NCBI RefSeq assembly: GCF_000153345.1
Contig: NZ_CH724126.1
Location: 17,854-81,853 of the forward strand
DNA length: 64,000 nucleotides
Origin: Neptuniibacter caesariensis
GTDB lineage: Bacteria; Pseudomonadota; Gammaproteobacteria; Pseudomonadales; Balneatricaceae
Direction: 5' to 3'
A program made the position numbers and the translations under genes. Shown here in pieces: positions 18,882 to 27,950 of this stretch (the stretch's first letter is position 1; the number at the start of each line of letters is the position of its first letter). The notes beneath the pieces were generated by a model that worked only from the letters and a program-made list of their open reading frames with translations, was not told the DNA's origin and made no database searches.

Positions 18882-19180
18882 GCACTTCGGACTCTCAGCC
18901 GGTTTCAATCAAAATTCTAGATAAAGATTTTAGTTTCAATTGCCCTGCAGACGCCGAAGCTGAACTACTCGCTTCCGCGGATTTCCTCAACGAAAAGATG
19001 CTGGAAATTCGAAAATCAGGCAAAGTGCTAGGCCTGGAACGTATCGCGGTCATGGCTGCGCTAAATCTTGCCCACGAGCTTTTACAGTCCAAACAGTCTT
19101 TAAATTCTGATGTTGAAACACGGCTGCGCCACCTCGGTAGCAAAATTGATCTGGCGCTGCAGAAAAAAACACAAGAATAA
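18878..19180 (+). CDS. zapA: Cell division protein ZapA
   Basis: Binds FtsZ and bundles its protofilaments at the division site. At 100 residues it is normal. The N-terminal domain begins VSIKILDKDFSFNCPADAEA, followed by the helical dimerisation region containing LGLERIAVMAALNLAHELL near residues 50-68, which is the family signature. It overlaps the coiled-coil gene upstream by 4 bp and is followed by the 6S RNA gene, the conserved zapA-ssrS-ygfA arrangement. Confidence 0.95.
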   Translation: MSTSDSQPVSIKILDKDFSFNCPADAEAELLASADFLNEKMLEIRKSGKVLGLERIAVMAALNLAHELLQSKQSLNSDVETRLRHLGSKIDLALQKKTQE

Positions 19181-19277
19181 CCAGCTTTTCACGATTGAAT
19201 TCTTTTCATAATCGAAAAACTGATTACTAAACAACCAGTTATACCGCTTCTAGCATAGAATAATTTTATTTCAAGAC

Positions 19278-19305
19278 CTGACACTAAAACCAATAAGGGT
19301 ATAAT
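19278..19305 (+). promoter_or_regulatory. Promoter of the 6S RNA gene
   Basis: CTGACA and a perfect TATAAT are separated by 16 bp. The expected transcription start falls about 7 bp further on, exactly where the 6S RNA sequence begins. Confidence 0.8.
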
Positions 19306-19311
19306 GAACAT

Positions 19312-19494
19312 ATGCCCTGGAGTGTTCGACAGTTGGTTACGTCCCTCGAGCCGATAATCACACTTCTGGAGGTTGCTCGTAGTTTCTGGTGTGCATGTCC
19401 GATTTAACGGAAAGCCTAATGATTCTCAGCAACCCCCTCCTTGAACCTTCGGGTTCAGGGCCATTACCGACACCGGCACTCTGGGGATCTTCTT
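19312..19494 (+). ncRNA. ssrS: 6S RNA
   Basis: Binds sigma-70 RNA polymerase holoenzyme by imitating an open promoter and dampens transcription in stationary phase. About 183 nt, placed between zapA and ygfA as in E. coli. The ends form the closing stem (GCCCTGGAGTG pairs with CACTCTGGGG-type sequence). Conserved internal parts visible are GAGCCGATAAT in the 5' arm, GTGTGCATGTCCG near the centre, and CCTTGAACCTTCGGGTTCAGGG, the 3' hairpin. The exact ends are estimated from the promoter and from the position of the ygfA start codon 5 bp downstream. Confidence 0.93.
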
Positions 19495-19498
19495 TACT

Positions 19499-20083
19499 AT
19501 GGATAAACGTAAGCAACTCCGCAAACAGATCCGTTCCCTGCGACGCTCCTTAACGCCCAGCCAACAGAATACCGCCGCACAAGCGCTTCTTCGCAATATG
19601 CGAACCCGTCAGGATTTTCGCCGAGCCAAGTCAATTGCGATGTACCTGCCTAACGATGGCGAAATCGATCCTACCCCATTGATAAAGCTCTGCTGGAAGC
19701 TGGGTAAAGAGGTCTATCTACCTGTGCTTCACCCTATTCTGCATAACCGACTCTGGTTTGTACCTTATACGCAGAAGACCCCGATGGTTCGGAATATCTA
19801 TTCAATTCGCGAACCAAAGCTGGAACCAGGCCGACGTAAAGCGGCATGGGCATTAGATCTGGTGCTTTTACCTTTGGTCGCTTTTGATCCTAAAGGAAAT
19901 CGCATGGGCATGGGCGGTGGTTACTATGACCGTACTTTTGCGTTCAAAGGGCTTAAGAAGGGCATGAGAGGGCCTGACCTAATTGGCCTTGCTCACGAAA
20001 TACAGAGAGTAGAAGAGTTACCTGTCGAGGGTTGGGATATCCCTCTGACAACAATAGTTACCGACGCTAAAAGCTACCCGTAG
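19499..20083 (+). CDS. ygfA: 5-formyltetrahydrofolate cyclo-ligase
   Basis: Converts 5-formyltetrahydrofolate to methenyltetrahydrofolate using ATP (also called fau). It is 194 residues. The C-terminal family signature FDPKGNRMGMGGGYYDRTF (about residues 128-146) contains the ATP-binding glycine run, and MYLPNDGEIDPTPLI is the substrate-binding segment near 42-56. The ATG follows the 6S RNA 3' end by about 5 bp, so it is probably read through from the 6S promoter as in E. coli. Together with folA, thyA and gcvTH it makes this window rich in folate metabolism. Confidence 0.95.
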   Translation: MDKRKQLRKQIRSLRRSLTPSQQNTAAQALLRNMRTRQDFRRAKSIAMYLPNDGEIDPTPLIKLCWKLGKEVYLPVLHPILHNRLWFVPYTQKTPMVRNIYSIREPKLEPGRRKAAWALDLVLLPLVAFDPKGNRMGMGGGYYDRTFAFKGLKKGMRGPDLIGLAHEIQRVEELPVEGWDIPLTTIVTDAKSYP

Positions 20084-20091
20084 GTTAGCTT

Positions 20092-20217
20092 TTAGCTGTT
20101 GAAGACTTGCTCAAATAACGATGCAAACTGGAAATCAGCGTGAGATACCCCGGTCATTACGGAACCGAGTACAAATACCACAACCAACACTAATACCAGA
20201 TCAGGACCTTTTTTCAT
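20092..20217 (-). CDS. Unannotated 41-residue single-pass membrane peptide
   Basis: A short open frame on the minus strand, too small for most gene callers. The product begins MKKGPDLVLVLVVVFVLG, one strongly hydrophobic helix (about residues 7-21) behind two lysines, followed by a short amphipathic tail (QFASLFEQVFNS). This is the look of a small inner-membrane protein with its C-terminus outside. AGG lies about 10 bp before the ATG. It is convergent with ygfA, whose stop is 8 bp away. A 14-bp palindrome sits 33 bp upstream of its start codon. I recognise no family and assign no function. Confidence 0.55.
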   Translation of the reverse strand: MKKGPDLVLVLVVVFVLGSVMTGVSHADFQFASLFEQVFNS

Positions 20218-20249
20218 TGTTCTGCCTATAAGGTTCACCACACATTAAA

Positions 20250-20263
20250 CAAACGCTCGTTTG
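20250..20263. promoter_or_regulatory. Palindromic operator candidate (CAAAC-N4-GTTTG)
   Basis: CAAACGCTCGTTTG is a perfect 5+5 inverted repeat with a 4-bp centre, just upstream of the 41-residue membrane peptide. The 16-bp core AAACAAACGCTYGTTT recurs once more at 55009-55024 with one substitution. The pattern fits TetR-family operators of the PsrA type. The rest of 20264-20399, an AT-rich gap before the AEC transporter, shows only a TTGCAA-N5-TTGCAA repeat. Confidence 0.5.
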
Positions 20264-20399
20264 CATAATGCCTGGCGCGTAGTTTTCCACATTTCAGAAT
20301 TTTTGCAACATATTTGCAATAACCGTTTCAGTGAAACTATCGGCCAGTTACATAGTTATTTTAACAAAAAAGTGTAAAAAACGCGAATTACTGCCTGAT

Positions 20400-21329
20400 T
20401 TATAAAAGATTTCGCAAAAAATTGATCAAAATTAGCATGATTGGTATCGAAATCATCGATAAAAGGGTCTGCCCGGTAACAATCGCAGCCATCATCGGCG
20501 CGTCGCCGCCAAGCTGCCTGGCCAGAATATAAGATGAGGTAGCAGTGGGTAGCGCCGCGTAAAGCAACACAACCTCAGCGACTCCCTCTTCCAAAGCAAA
20601 CAGAGCACAGATCAGAAAAGCGAACAGCGGCATCAGAACCAACTTGATGAAAGAAGCCCAGGCCAACTCCCGCTGGCTTTTAAACAACACCTTAAAGCTA
20701 AGCCCTGCACCAACTGACAACAATCCCAGAGGCAACGCCATACCCGCCAGCAGCTCCGCTATAGGGGTCAGTAGAGAAGGGAAACCTATGCCTGTTTGAT
20801 TGAGAACCAACCCAAGTAAGCTACCCACAATCAATGGATTCTTAACAATGGCCAGCAAAACTGAGCTCAAACTGCCGGCTTTGTGGGTAAATACAGAGAA
20901 GACCAGAACACACAAAAGGTTAAGCAGCGGAATCATTAGCGCCATGATCACCGCGCCTATCACGACACCCACCTCACCATACAACGTTGCTGAAGCCGCC
21001 AGCCCGACGTAGACATTAAATCGTACCGCCCCCTGATAGATTGAGGTAAAACCCGCAGCATCAGCCAATGTAAACGGCCTGACAATGAAAGCAGCTACGC
21101 TACCTGCGAGCACCAGCAATAGTATTGCCAGCCCCATGGCATCCAGTTCCACGGAGGACATGTCCGTGGTTGCTAATCGAGAGACCAGTAGTACCGGGAA
21201 AAGAATAAAATAGGTCGCTTTTTCCGCTTGCGCCCAGAAGTCCTCCCCTGGGAAGCGGGTTCTACGTGCCAGATAACCTAATAAAATTAAGGCAAATACC
21301 GGCCAGAGAGCGCTGACTATTTCTATCAT
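20400..21329 (-). CDS. AEC family transporter (auxin efflux carrier-like)
   Basis: A 309-residue inner-membrane carrier with about ten hydrophobic segments, typical of the AEC/BART superfamily. The N-terminal half starts MIEIVSALWPVFALILLGYLA and the second half includes VLNQTGIGFPSLLTPIAELL and LSVGAGLSFK, the conserved region where both halves cross. The C-terminal part contains ALPTATSSYILARQLGGD, the best family marker. Bacterial members export dicarboxylates or amino acids, but the substrate here is unknown. It is divergent from gcvR. Confidence 0.9.
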   Translation of the reverse strand: MIEIVSALWPVFALILLGYLARRTRFPGEDFWAQAEKATYFILFPVLLVSRLATTDMSSVELDAMGLAILLLVLAGSVAAFIVRPFTLADAAGFTSIYQGAVRFNVYVGLAASATLYGEVGVVIGAVIMALMIPLLNLLCVLVFSVFTHKAGSLSSVLLAIVKNPLIVGSLLGLVLNQTGIGFPSLLTPIAELLAGMALPLGLLSVGAGLSFKVLFKSQRELAWASFIKLVLMPLFAFLICALFALEEGVAEVVLLYAALPTATSSYILARQLGGDAPMMAAIVTGQTLLSMISIPIMLILINFLRNLL

Positions 21330-21478
21330 AGTGTTATAGTGAAGCAGTAATATAAAAATAAAGGCAGCTGTATACCTTGGATCGGTGTATCAGGACAAGG
21401 CTTTTGTTCCAGCGCGCAGGCCGGTCAGACGCCAAGTTACAGTTACCTTCTTCCAATGAAGCAATATGGAGCTTACAC

Positions 21479-21997
21479 ATGATGACATCTCTTGTACTTA
21501 CAGTCATCGGTCCGGATAAACCTGGACTTGTAGAAATGCTGGCGCAAACCATCAGCGATAACGGTGGTAACTGGCTGGAATCAGGCATGTCCCGCCTGGC
21601 AGGGAAATTTGCGGGGATTCTGATCTGTGAAGTTGAAGAGTCACAGATCGCTACACTTACCACTGCGCTTGAGGGTTTGGAAGCTCAAGGCCTTAAAGTA
21701 ACCGCTGAGCGTTCTGATACGCATGAAGCCTGCGATCAGAGCCAAAGCTTTACACTTGAGTTGGTTGGTCACGATAAACCCGGCATTGTTCGCGATATTT
21801 CCAGCGCACTGGCTAAGCGCCATGTCAATGTAGAGCGCCTCACTACTGAGCTGGTCTCTGGTTCAATGTCTGCAGAACTGCTGTTTAAAGCAGAAGCTGA
21901 ACTCTTAGGTTCCGCTGATCTGGATCTGGACGAACTACAGGAAGCACTTGAAGGGATCGCGAGTGACCTGATGGTTGATATCAGCCTGAACAAGTAA
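21479..21997 (+). CDS. gcvR: Glycine cleavage system transcriptional repressor GcvR
   Basis: An ACT-domain protein that in E. coli binds the activator GcvA and represses gcvTHP when glycine is scarce. The product is 172 residues with two ACT domains: VLTVIGPDKPGLVEMLAQTI at residues 6-25 and LELVGHDKPGIVRDISSALA near 88-107. The start is chosen at the first ATG of an ATGATG pair because GGAG lies 6 bp upstream; an upstream in-frame extension has no ribosome site. The gcvT and gcvH genes it would control lie 8 kb away. No gcvA is seen in the window. Confidence 0.88.
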   Translation: MMTSLVLTVIGPDKPGLVEMLAQTISDNGGNWLESGMSRLAGKFAGILICEVEESQIATLTTALEGLEAQGLKVTAERSDTHEACDQSQSFTLELVGHDKPGIVRDISSALAKRHVNVERLTTELVSGSMSAELLFKAEAELLGSADLDLDELQEALEGIASDLMVDISLNK

Positions 21998-22017
21998 CTG
22001 ATCGTTAAGCAGGCAAT

Positions 22018-22049
22018 AAAAAAGCGCTTACCAGGTAAGCGCTTTTTTT
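22018..22049. terminator. Bidirectional terminator between gcvR and argH
   Basis: An AAAAAAGCGCTTAC/GTAAGCGCTTTTTTT stem with a CAG loop lies between the two convergent genes. The A-run and T-run serve both strands. Confidence 0.92.
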
Positions 22050-22070
22050 GTATCTATTGATCAGTAACCA

Positions 22071-23465
22071 CTAACCGCGCTGATCAAGTTTCTGCTGGGC
22101 GCGCTTAACCGCGGCACGGACCTGATTAGGCGCAGTACCACCAATATGGTCACGAGCTGCTACAGAGCCCTCCAGCGTCAACACATCAAATACGTCCTGC
22201 TCGATAATATCAGAGAACTGAACCAGCTCTTCAAGGCTCATTTCACCCAGATCTTTACTCTGCTCAATACCATAAGCAACTGATTTACCAACAACTTCGT
22301 GAGCATCACGGAAAGGCATACCCTTGCGCACCAGATAATCAGCCAGGTCAGTTGCTGTCGAGAAACCACGCAGCGCAGCTTCACGCATATTCTCTTCTTT
22401 AGCTTCCAGCGCAGGCACCATATCAGCGAAAGCACGCAGACAACCTTTCACGGTATCGATGGCATCAAACAGCGGCTCTTTATCTTCCTGATTGTCCTTG
22501 TTATAAGCCAGCGGCTGAGATTTCATCAGCGTCAGCAAGCTCATCAGGTGGCCAAATACTCGACCTGATTTACCACGAACCAGTTCTGGCACATCTGGGT
22601 TTTTCTTTTGCGGCATGATCGATGAGCCGGTGCAGAAACGGTCTGGCAGATTGATGAAATCAAACTGTGCAGAGGTCCATAGAACCAACTCTTCAGACAT
22701 ACGGGTCAAATGCATCAACAGAATACTGGAAGCGGAGCAAAACTCGATCGCAAAATCACGATCAGAAACCGCATCCAGCGAGTTTTCAGCAGGGGCATTA
22801 AACTCCAACAACTCACATGTAAAATCACGCTGAATAGGATAAGTCGTACCCGCCAGAGCGGCAGCGCCCAGCGGCATGATGTTGGCGCGCTCACGGCAAT
22901 CTTCAAAGCGGCTGAAATCACGGCTTAGCATTTCAAACCAAGCCATCAAGTGGTGGCCAAAAGTTACTGGCTGTGCAGTTTGCAGGTGAGTAAAGCCCGG
23001 CATAATCGTATCGGCTTCACGCTCTGCCACTGACAACATGCCCTGCTGCAGACGAGTAATTTCAGATAGAATCAGATCAATTTCATCACGGAGATACAGG
23101 CGAATATCTGTCGCTACCTGGTCGTTACGGGATCGACCGGTATGTAGTTTTTTGCCTGTAATACCAATTTTCTTAGTGAGTGCAGCTTCGATGTTCATAT
23201 GAACATCTTCCAATGCAACAGACCATTCAAACTCACCACGCTCGATCTCAACGCGAATTTCACCCAGACCACGGATAATGTCGTCACGCTCAGCTTCGGT
23301 CAGAACACCCGCCTTAGTCAGCATTTTTGCATGAGCAATAGAACCGCGAATATCCTGCAGATACATACGCTGGTCAAATTCCACAGACGCTGTAAAGCGT
23401 GCAACGAAAGCATCAGTTGGTTCGTTAAAACGACCACCCCATTGCTGGTTGGTTTTATCACTCAT
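22071..23465 (-). CDS. argH: Argininosuccinate lyase
   Basis: Cleaves argininosuccinate to arginine and fumarate, the last step of arginine synthesis. At 464 residues it is standard. The fumarase/aspartase superfamily signature [20 protein letters not shown] lies near residues 282-301. [13 protein letters not shown] (about 107-119) and the TTYPIQRD segment contain other active-site residues, with the catalytic histidine in FTHLQTAQP near 158-166. It is divergent from hemC, a frequent arrangement in gammaproteobacteria. Confidence 0.97.
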   Translation of the reverse strand: MSDKTNQQWGGRFNEPTDAFVARFTASVEFDQRMYLQDIRGSIAHAKMLTKAGVLTEAERDDIIRGLGEIRVEIERGEFEWSVALEDVHMNIEAALTKKIGITGKKLHTGRSRNDQVATDIRLYLRDEIDLILSEITRLQQGMLSVAEREADTIMPGFTHLQTAQPVTFGHHLMAWFEMLSRDFSRFEDCRERANIMPLGAAALAGTTYPIQRDFTCELLEFNAPAENSLDAVSDRDFAIEFCSASSILLMHLTRMSEELVLWTSAQFDFINLPDRFCTGSSIMPQKKNPDVPELVRGKSGRVFGHLMSLLTLMKSQPLAYNKDNQEDKEPLFDAIDTVKGCLRAFADMVPALEAKEENMREAALRGFSTATDLADYLVRKGMPFRDAHEVVGKSVAYGIEQSKDLGEMSLEELVQFSDIIEQDVFDVLTLEGSVAARDHIGGTAPNQVRAAVKRAQQKLDQRG

Positions 23466-23528
23466 GGGAAACCTCTATAACTCAATAACAGCCCGGCAAA
23501 TCCGTGCAGATGAATAAATTTGCGCGCT

Positions 23529-23537
23529 ATTATATCA
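23529..23537 (-). promoter_or_regulatory. Extended -10 promoter of argH
   Basis: On the minus strand the sequence TGATATAAT gives a perfect TATAAT with the extended TGn element, 64 bp before the argH ATG. No good -35 is seen, which is usual for extended -10 promoters. Confidence 0.55.
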
Positions 23538-23626
23538 CGCCCTTTGACTTGAGGTGTCTATATAGTCGCCTGCAATCTGCTACAATCGGCAACAATTATT
23601 GTATATGCCGTATTGGAACCCGTTTT

Positions 23627-24568
23627 ATGAGCCGAACCATCCGTATTGCAACCCGCAAAAGCCCTCTGGCCCTGTGGCAGGCTGAATATGTAAAAGCTGA
23701 GCTGGAACGCCACCACCCAGGTATAAATGTCGAGCTTCTGGGCATGACATCTAAAGGTGACAAAATACTGGATGCACCGCTGGCTAAAGTTGGCGGTAAA
23801 GGCCTGTTTGTAAAAGAGCTGGAAGAAGCGATGCTTGCCGGTGAAGCCGACATCGCAGTGCACTCGATGAAAGATGTCCCCATGGAGTTCCCTGAAGGCC
23901 TGGGGCTGGCAGTTATCTGCCCGCGCGAGCAGCCAACTGATGCATTTGTTTCTAATACTTATAACAGCATTGAAGAACTACCCGAAGGAGCTGTCGTCGG
24001 CACCTCTTCACTACGCCGTGAAGCGCAGATTCGTGAAAAACGCCCAGATCTGCAAATCAAATGGTTACGCGGTAATGTAAACACCCGTCTTCGCAAGCTG
24101 GACGATGGCGAATACGACGCGATTATCCTTGCCTCTGCCGGCCTGATCCGTTTAGAGATGCCCGAGCGTATTCGTTCAGAGATCTCAGTAGAATTCAGCC
24201 TTCCTGCTGGCGGCCAGGGTGCCGTGGGTATCGAATGCCGCACGGATGACCATGAACTACTTGAATTGCTTAAACCTCTGCATGATCAGGAAACAGCCTG
24301 GCGGGTTAGCGCAGAGCGCGCAATGAACCGTCGCCTGGAAGGGGGTTGCCAGGTGCCTATCGCATGTTATGCGACCTTGAACGATGATAATTCTGAACTC
24401 TACCTTCGTGGTCTGGTTGCAAAGCCTGACGGCACATTGATTTTGCGAGATGAAGAGCGCGGTACACCAGAACAAGCTGAACAACTCGGCATTACGCTAG
24501 CCGATCGTTTGCTTGCCGCAGGCGCTAAAAGCATCCTTGACGAAGTCTATAACAAAGCTGATGGCTGA
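23627..24568 (+). CDS. hemC: Porphobilinogen deaminase (hydroxymethylbilane synthase)
   Basis: Condenses four porphobilinogens into hydroxymethylbilane in heme synthesis. The product is 313 residues. The dipyrromethane cofactor is carried on C241 in [12 protein letters not shown], and the conserved arginines lie in [10 protein letters not shown] (125-134) and [11 protein letters not shown] (148-158). D84 of SMKDVP is the catalytic aspartate. I start it at the ATG before [11 protein letters not shown] because the family begins there; an upstream in-frame extension has no homology. The stop overlaps the hemD start, giving a hemCDXY operon. Confidence 0.97.
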   Translation: MSRTIRIATRKSPLALWQAEYVKAELERHHPGINVELLGMTSKGDKILDAPLAKVGGKGLFVKELEEAMLAGEADIAVHSMKDVPMEFPEGLGLAVICPREQPTDAFVSNTYNSIEELPEGAVVGTSSLRREAQIREKRPDLQIKWLRGNVNTRLRKLDDGEYDAIILASAGLIRLEMPERIRSEISVEFSLPAGGQGAVGIECRTDDHELLELLKPLHDQETAWRVSAERAMNRRLEGGCQVPIACYATLNDDNSELYLRGLVAKPDGTLILRDEERGTPEQAEQLGITLADRLLAAGAKSILDEVYNKADG

Positions 24569-25343
24569 TAAGCTAAACGGCTTACGCGTGCTAGTCACCC
24601 GACCGGCACATCAGGCGGACACCCTGTATGAATTATTACTTCAGCAGGGTGCAGACCCCGTGCGCTTTCCTTTACTACAGATCACACCCGTAACCAGTGC
24701 TGATTCTGGTTTTCATCTGCTTAAACAACAGATAATAGATCTTGATCTGTTCCAGCACATCATTTTCATCAGTCCTAACGCCGTTGAACTGGGTTATGAA
24801 TGGATCGACCAATACTGGCCCCAGCTGCCACTGGGCGTGCAGTGGCTGGCGATAGGCAAGCAAAGTGCGGCCAGGCTAAACAACTATGGTATAGATGCCT
24901 ATCACAGCCCACTGGGGTACGATTCAGAAGCACTACTTAACTCCCCTGCGCTACAAAAAATCGCAGGGGATAAAGTACTGATTATGCGCGGTGAAGGGGG
25001 CAGAGAGACCCTCGCTGAAGAACTACGTGCACGCGGCGCCGAGGTTAGCTATGCTGAACTCTACCGCAGGGAATCCCCATGCTATAGCGCCAAAGAGATC
25101 TCAGACGCACTACTGAGCAAACACCTTGACGCGATCTTGATCAGTAGCGGGGCTGGCCTAAAAAATTTAATAACCCTGTTGAGTAGTACAGGCAAAGAGT
25201 TAAGCACCGATTCACTATTAAACTGCCATCTTATTGTGCCGAGCGACAGAATTAAGCAAGAAGCACAGGGTGTAGGTTTTAACCGAATAACGACAGCATC
25301 AGGCCCGGACGACAGATCAATGATCGCCGCCCTGACGCAATAA
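24561..25343 (+). CDS. hemD: Uroporphyrinogen-III synthase
   Basis: Closes hydroxymethylbilane into uroporphyrinogen III with inversion of ring D. It is 260 residues. HemD proteins are poorly conserved, but the N-terminal [13 protein letters not shown], the central [11 protein letters not shown] and [10 protein letters not shown] segments, and [12 protein letters not shown] in the second half are recognisable. The start ATG overlaps the last codons of hemC by 8 bp, indicating translational coupling. The next gene, hemX, follows after 21 bp. Confidence 0.93.
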   Translation: MADKLNGLRVLVTRPAHQADTLYELLLQQGADPVRFPLLQITPVTSADSGFHLLKQQIIDLDLFQHIIFISPNAVELGYEWIDQYWPQLPLGVQWLAIGKQSAARLNNYGIDAYHSPLGYDSEALLNSPALQKIAGDKVLIMRGEGGRETLAEELRARGAEVSYAELYRRESPCYSAKEISDALLSKHLDAILISSGAGLKNLITLLSSTGKELSTDSLLNCHLIVPSDRIKQEAQGVGFNRITTASGPDDRSMIAALTQ

Positions 25344-25364
25344 CTGACATTTGTGGAAATACAG

Positions 25365-26639
25365 ATGAGCGATAAGAAAAAGCAGCCACAGGAAGAGCAA
25401 GCCGTCGAAGTCGAGGCAAAAGAAGTTGAAGCAACGGAGGTTGCTCAGGAGCCTGACACAGACAAAAATCCAGAATCATCCACAGCCGACGCTGAAGAGA
25501 CAACCGATAACACAGACTCTTCCGCTGAGAGTGCAGTCGCTGATAAAACAGAAGAAAGTACAGCGGAACCTCAAGCTGAGCCTAAGAAAGAGAAACAGCC
25601 TGCGACCTGGCCGGGTAAACTTGCATTACCTATCTCTATTATCGCTCTAGGCGCTTCTGGCTACCTGTATTGGCTTTCACTACAACAAAGTTCTACAACT
25701 GCGCAAAATAATGCAGCGATAGAAGCCCAGGTAAGCACCTCCTTGAGCGACGCTCGCAGCTCCCTGGATAAAGTGATGTCTGACGTTAACCAAAAGCTGG
25801 GGCAATTACAGTCGCAGTCACAGTCGGACAAAGCAGAAACCCAAAAACTCAATGATCGTCTGACTAAAAGCATTCAGCAGGTCAAAGCGACCCAGCAGAC
25901 CAGCCGTGCAGACTGGCAGCTTGCTGAAGTGGAGTATCTGCTTCGCCTGGCTAATCAGCGCGTACTAATGGAGCGAACGGCTGACGGCGCACTACAGCTT
26001 CTGAAATCAGCTGATAAGATTATTAAAGAGATCGATGACACTGGAATTTACGATGTGCGTAAAGCGCTGGCCGACGATATCGCCTCTCTTGAAGCAGTAC
26101 CTAAGCTAGATACAGAAGGTGTTTTCCTGAAATTGGGCGCGCTGAATAAGCAAGTGCCTAACCTACGCCTGATCCCAATCTCTGAACAGCGCAAACTACC
26201 AGAGCTGTTGGAGGAAGTTACGCCTGAAGCGATTGAGGAATCCTGGGCGGCAGGCCTGCAGGAGTCCTGGGGCAATGCGATGAACAAGTTGGACAAACTG
26301 GTTGTTATCCAACACCGTGATGAGCCAATCGAGCCTCTGCTATCGCCACAGCAGACATATTACCTTCAGCAGAACCTTCACCTGATGCTAGAACAGGCAC
26401 AGCTGGCACTGCTGCAAAACAAGCAGGCATCTTACGATGCCAGCCTGAATAAAGCGGCTGACTGGGTTGGCACCTATTTCGAAGAAAAAGATGGCACCAC
26501 CCAGAGCCTGTTACGCGGTATCGGCGAGCTGAAAGAAGTAAAAGTAACCGCTGAAATGCCAGATATTTCAGGCTCCCTACGCGCTCTGAAAGGCTATTTT
26601 GCGTATATGACTAAGCTTAAGGAACAAGGAGCCTCATAA
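25365..26639 (+). CDS. hemX: HemX-like membrane protein
   Basis: A 424-residue bitopic inner-membrane protein of the HemX family found in the hemCDXY operon, often wrongly called uroporphyrin-III methyltransferase. The first 85 residues are a very acidic, Glu/Thr/Ala-rich cytoplasmic tail. One membrane helix follows (PISIIALGASGYLYWLSL, about 88-105), then a long periplasmic coiled-coil region (SLDKVMSDVNQKLGQLQSQ) and a C-terminal globular helical domain. No methyltransferase motif is present. Its stop and the hemY start share a base (TAATG). The start is set at the ATG after ACAG; a GTG four codons upstream is less likely. Confidence 0.9.
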   Translation: MSDKKKQPQEEQAVEVEAKEVEATEVAQEPDTDKNPESSTADAEETTDNTDSSAESAVADKTEESTAEPQAEPKKEKQPATWPGKLALPISIIALGASGYLYWLSLQQSSTTAQNNAAIEAQVSTSLSDARSSLDKVMSDVNQKLGQLQSQSQSDKAETQKLNDRLTKSIQQVKATQQTSRADWQLAEVEYLLRLANQRVLMERTADGALQLLKSADKIIKEIDDTGIYDVRKALADDIASLEAVPKLDTEGVFLKLGALNKQVPNLRLIPISEQRKLPELLEEVTPEAIEESWAAGLQESWGNAMNKLDKLVVIQHRDEPIEPLLSPQQTYYLQQNLHLMLEQAQLALLQNKQASYDASLNKAADWVGTYFEEKDGTTQSLLRGIGELKEVKVTAEMPDISGSLRALKGYFAYMTKLKEQGAS

Positions 26640-27892
26640 TGAAGAAACTGTTCCTGTTACTTGTCATCGTTCTGGTGGCAGGTACCTACGTCGGCCAACT
26701 CATGGTAAAAGATCCGGGCTATGTCCTGATCGCCTACAACAACACCACTGTTGAAACCAGCCTTTGGGTGCTGCTGATTGCACTCGTGTTAGCCTTTGTC
26801 GCTTTCCATATTGTGGTGAACCTGTTTACTCACACAAAATTGCCTACAGCTCGCCTTAAGGCCTGGAAAGATGGCCGCAATCAACAGATTAGTCGCCGTA
26901 AAACGCTTAAAGGCTTAACTTCATTGTCTGAAGGCAACTGGGCTCAAGCTCAGAAGCAACTGGCACAAGCAGCCGAGCGCTCAGACCTGCCACTAATTAA
27001 CTATCTGGCAGCAGCACGCGCTGCTCACGAGCAGAACAACGAGCAAGCGACTGACGACCTGCTGCAAAAAGCTCGCAGCACAACACCAGAAGCAGAAGTC
27101 ACCGTCGCCATCTCTCAGGCAGAGATACAACTATCCCGTGGTCAACTGGAACCCTGCCTGGCCACGCTGTTGCGACTTCGTACTCTGGCGCCAAAAAACA
27201 CTTATGTGATGAAGCTGCTAAAGGATATCTACCTACGCCTGAACGACTGGCAGCAACTCTCAAAGCTGATCCCGATTTTGCGTAAACACCAAGCGCTGAA
27301 AGACGATGAGTTGTCTGAACTAAGCCGCCAGTGTTACAGCAAGCTGCTTGACGAGAGTTTACAAAACCTGCCTGTAGAGACCAGCGATGAAGAGCGATTG
27401 AAAACGCTGGGTCGCACCTGGCACGACCTGCCTGCAGAGCAAACCCGGGATGGCGATCTGGTTCAGCGCTACACTGAACTACTGGTTTCTCTGGGCGCTG
27501 AAAGCCGTGCGGAACAAAATCTACGTGATCTGATTAAACGTAACTGGGACGAAAAACTGGTTACGCTATATGGTCGGGTTAACGGCGAGAATGCGAAAAA
27601 ACAGCTGGATAATGCCCGTGGCTGGCTCAAGTCTCATGCTGAGAGCCCTGCTCTGCTGCTTACCTTAGGGCGTCTATCCCTGCGTAATGAGCATTGGGGG
27701 CAAGCGGTTAAATACTTTGAGCAAAGTCTGGATATTGAACCCAATTCAGAAACACTGGCGGAATTAGCTCGCCTGCTTCGCCATCTTGGTGATGGGGAGC
27801 GCGCTCAGACACTGCTTCAGCAGAATCTCAATCTGGTTGCCAGCGGTCTTCCTGAGCTGCCCATGCCAAGCCAGGAAAAAGCGACCGTTTAA
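26639..27892 (+). CDS. hemY: HemY protein (TPR-containing inner-membrane protein)
   Basis: The proteobacterial HemY of the hemCDXY operon, not the Bacillus protoporphyrinogen oxidase. The 417-residue protein has two N-terminal membrane helices (about 3-20 and 42-62) followed by a large soluble domain of TPR-type helical repeats. The last clear repeat is WGQAVKYFEQSLDIEPNSET near 360-379. Its role in heme synthesis is not settled; a scaffold or complex-assembly role is usually suggested. It ends the operon, followed by a hairpin terminator. Confidence 0.93.
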   Translation: MKKLFLLLVIVLVAGTYVGQLMVKDPGYVLIAYNNTTVETSLWVLLIALVLAFVAFHIVVNLFTHTKLPTARLKAWKDGRNQQISRRKTLKGLTSLSEGNWAQAQKQLAQAAERSDLPLINYLAAARAAHEQNNEQATDDLLQKARSTTPEAEVTVAISQAEIQLSRGQLEPCLATLLRLRTLAPKNTYVMKLLKDIYLRLNDWQQLSKLIPILRKHQALKDDELSELSRQCYSKLLDESLQNLPVETSDEERLKTLGRTWHDLPAEQTRDGDLVQRYTELLVSLGAESRAEQNLRDLIKRNWDEKLVTLYGRVNGENAKKQLDNARGWLKSHAESPALLLTLGRLSLRNEHWGQAVKYFEQSLDIEPNSETLAELARLLRHLGDGERAQTLLQQNLNLVASGLPELPMPSQEKATV

Positions 27893-27899
27893 CGCTTAC

Positions 27900-27930
27900 A
27901 GAGAAGGGCTTTGCCCTTCTCTGCTCTTTC
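27900..27930 (+). terminator. Terminator of the hem operon
   Basis: An AGAGAAGGGC/GCCCTTCTCT stem of 10 bp with a TTT loop begins 8 bp after the hemY stop, followed by a moderately T-rich tail. Confidence 0.7.
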
Positions 27931-27950
27931 CTAAATACCTACACTCATTT

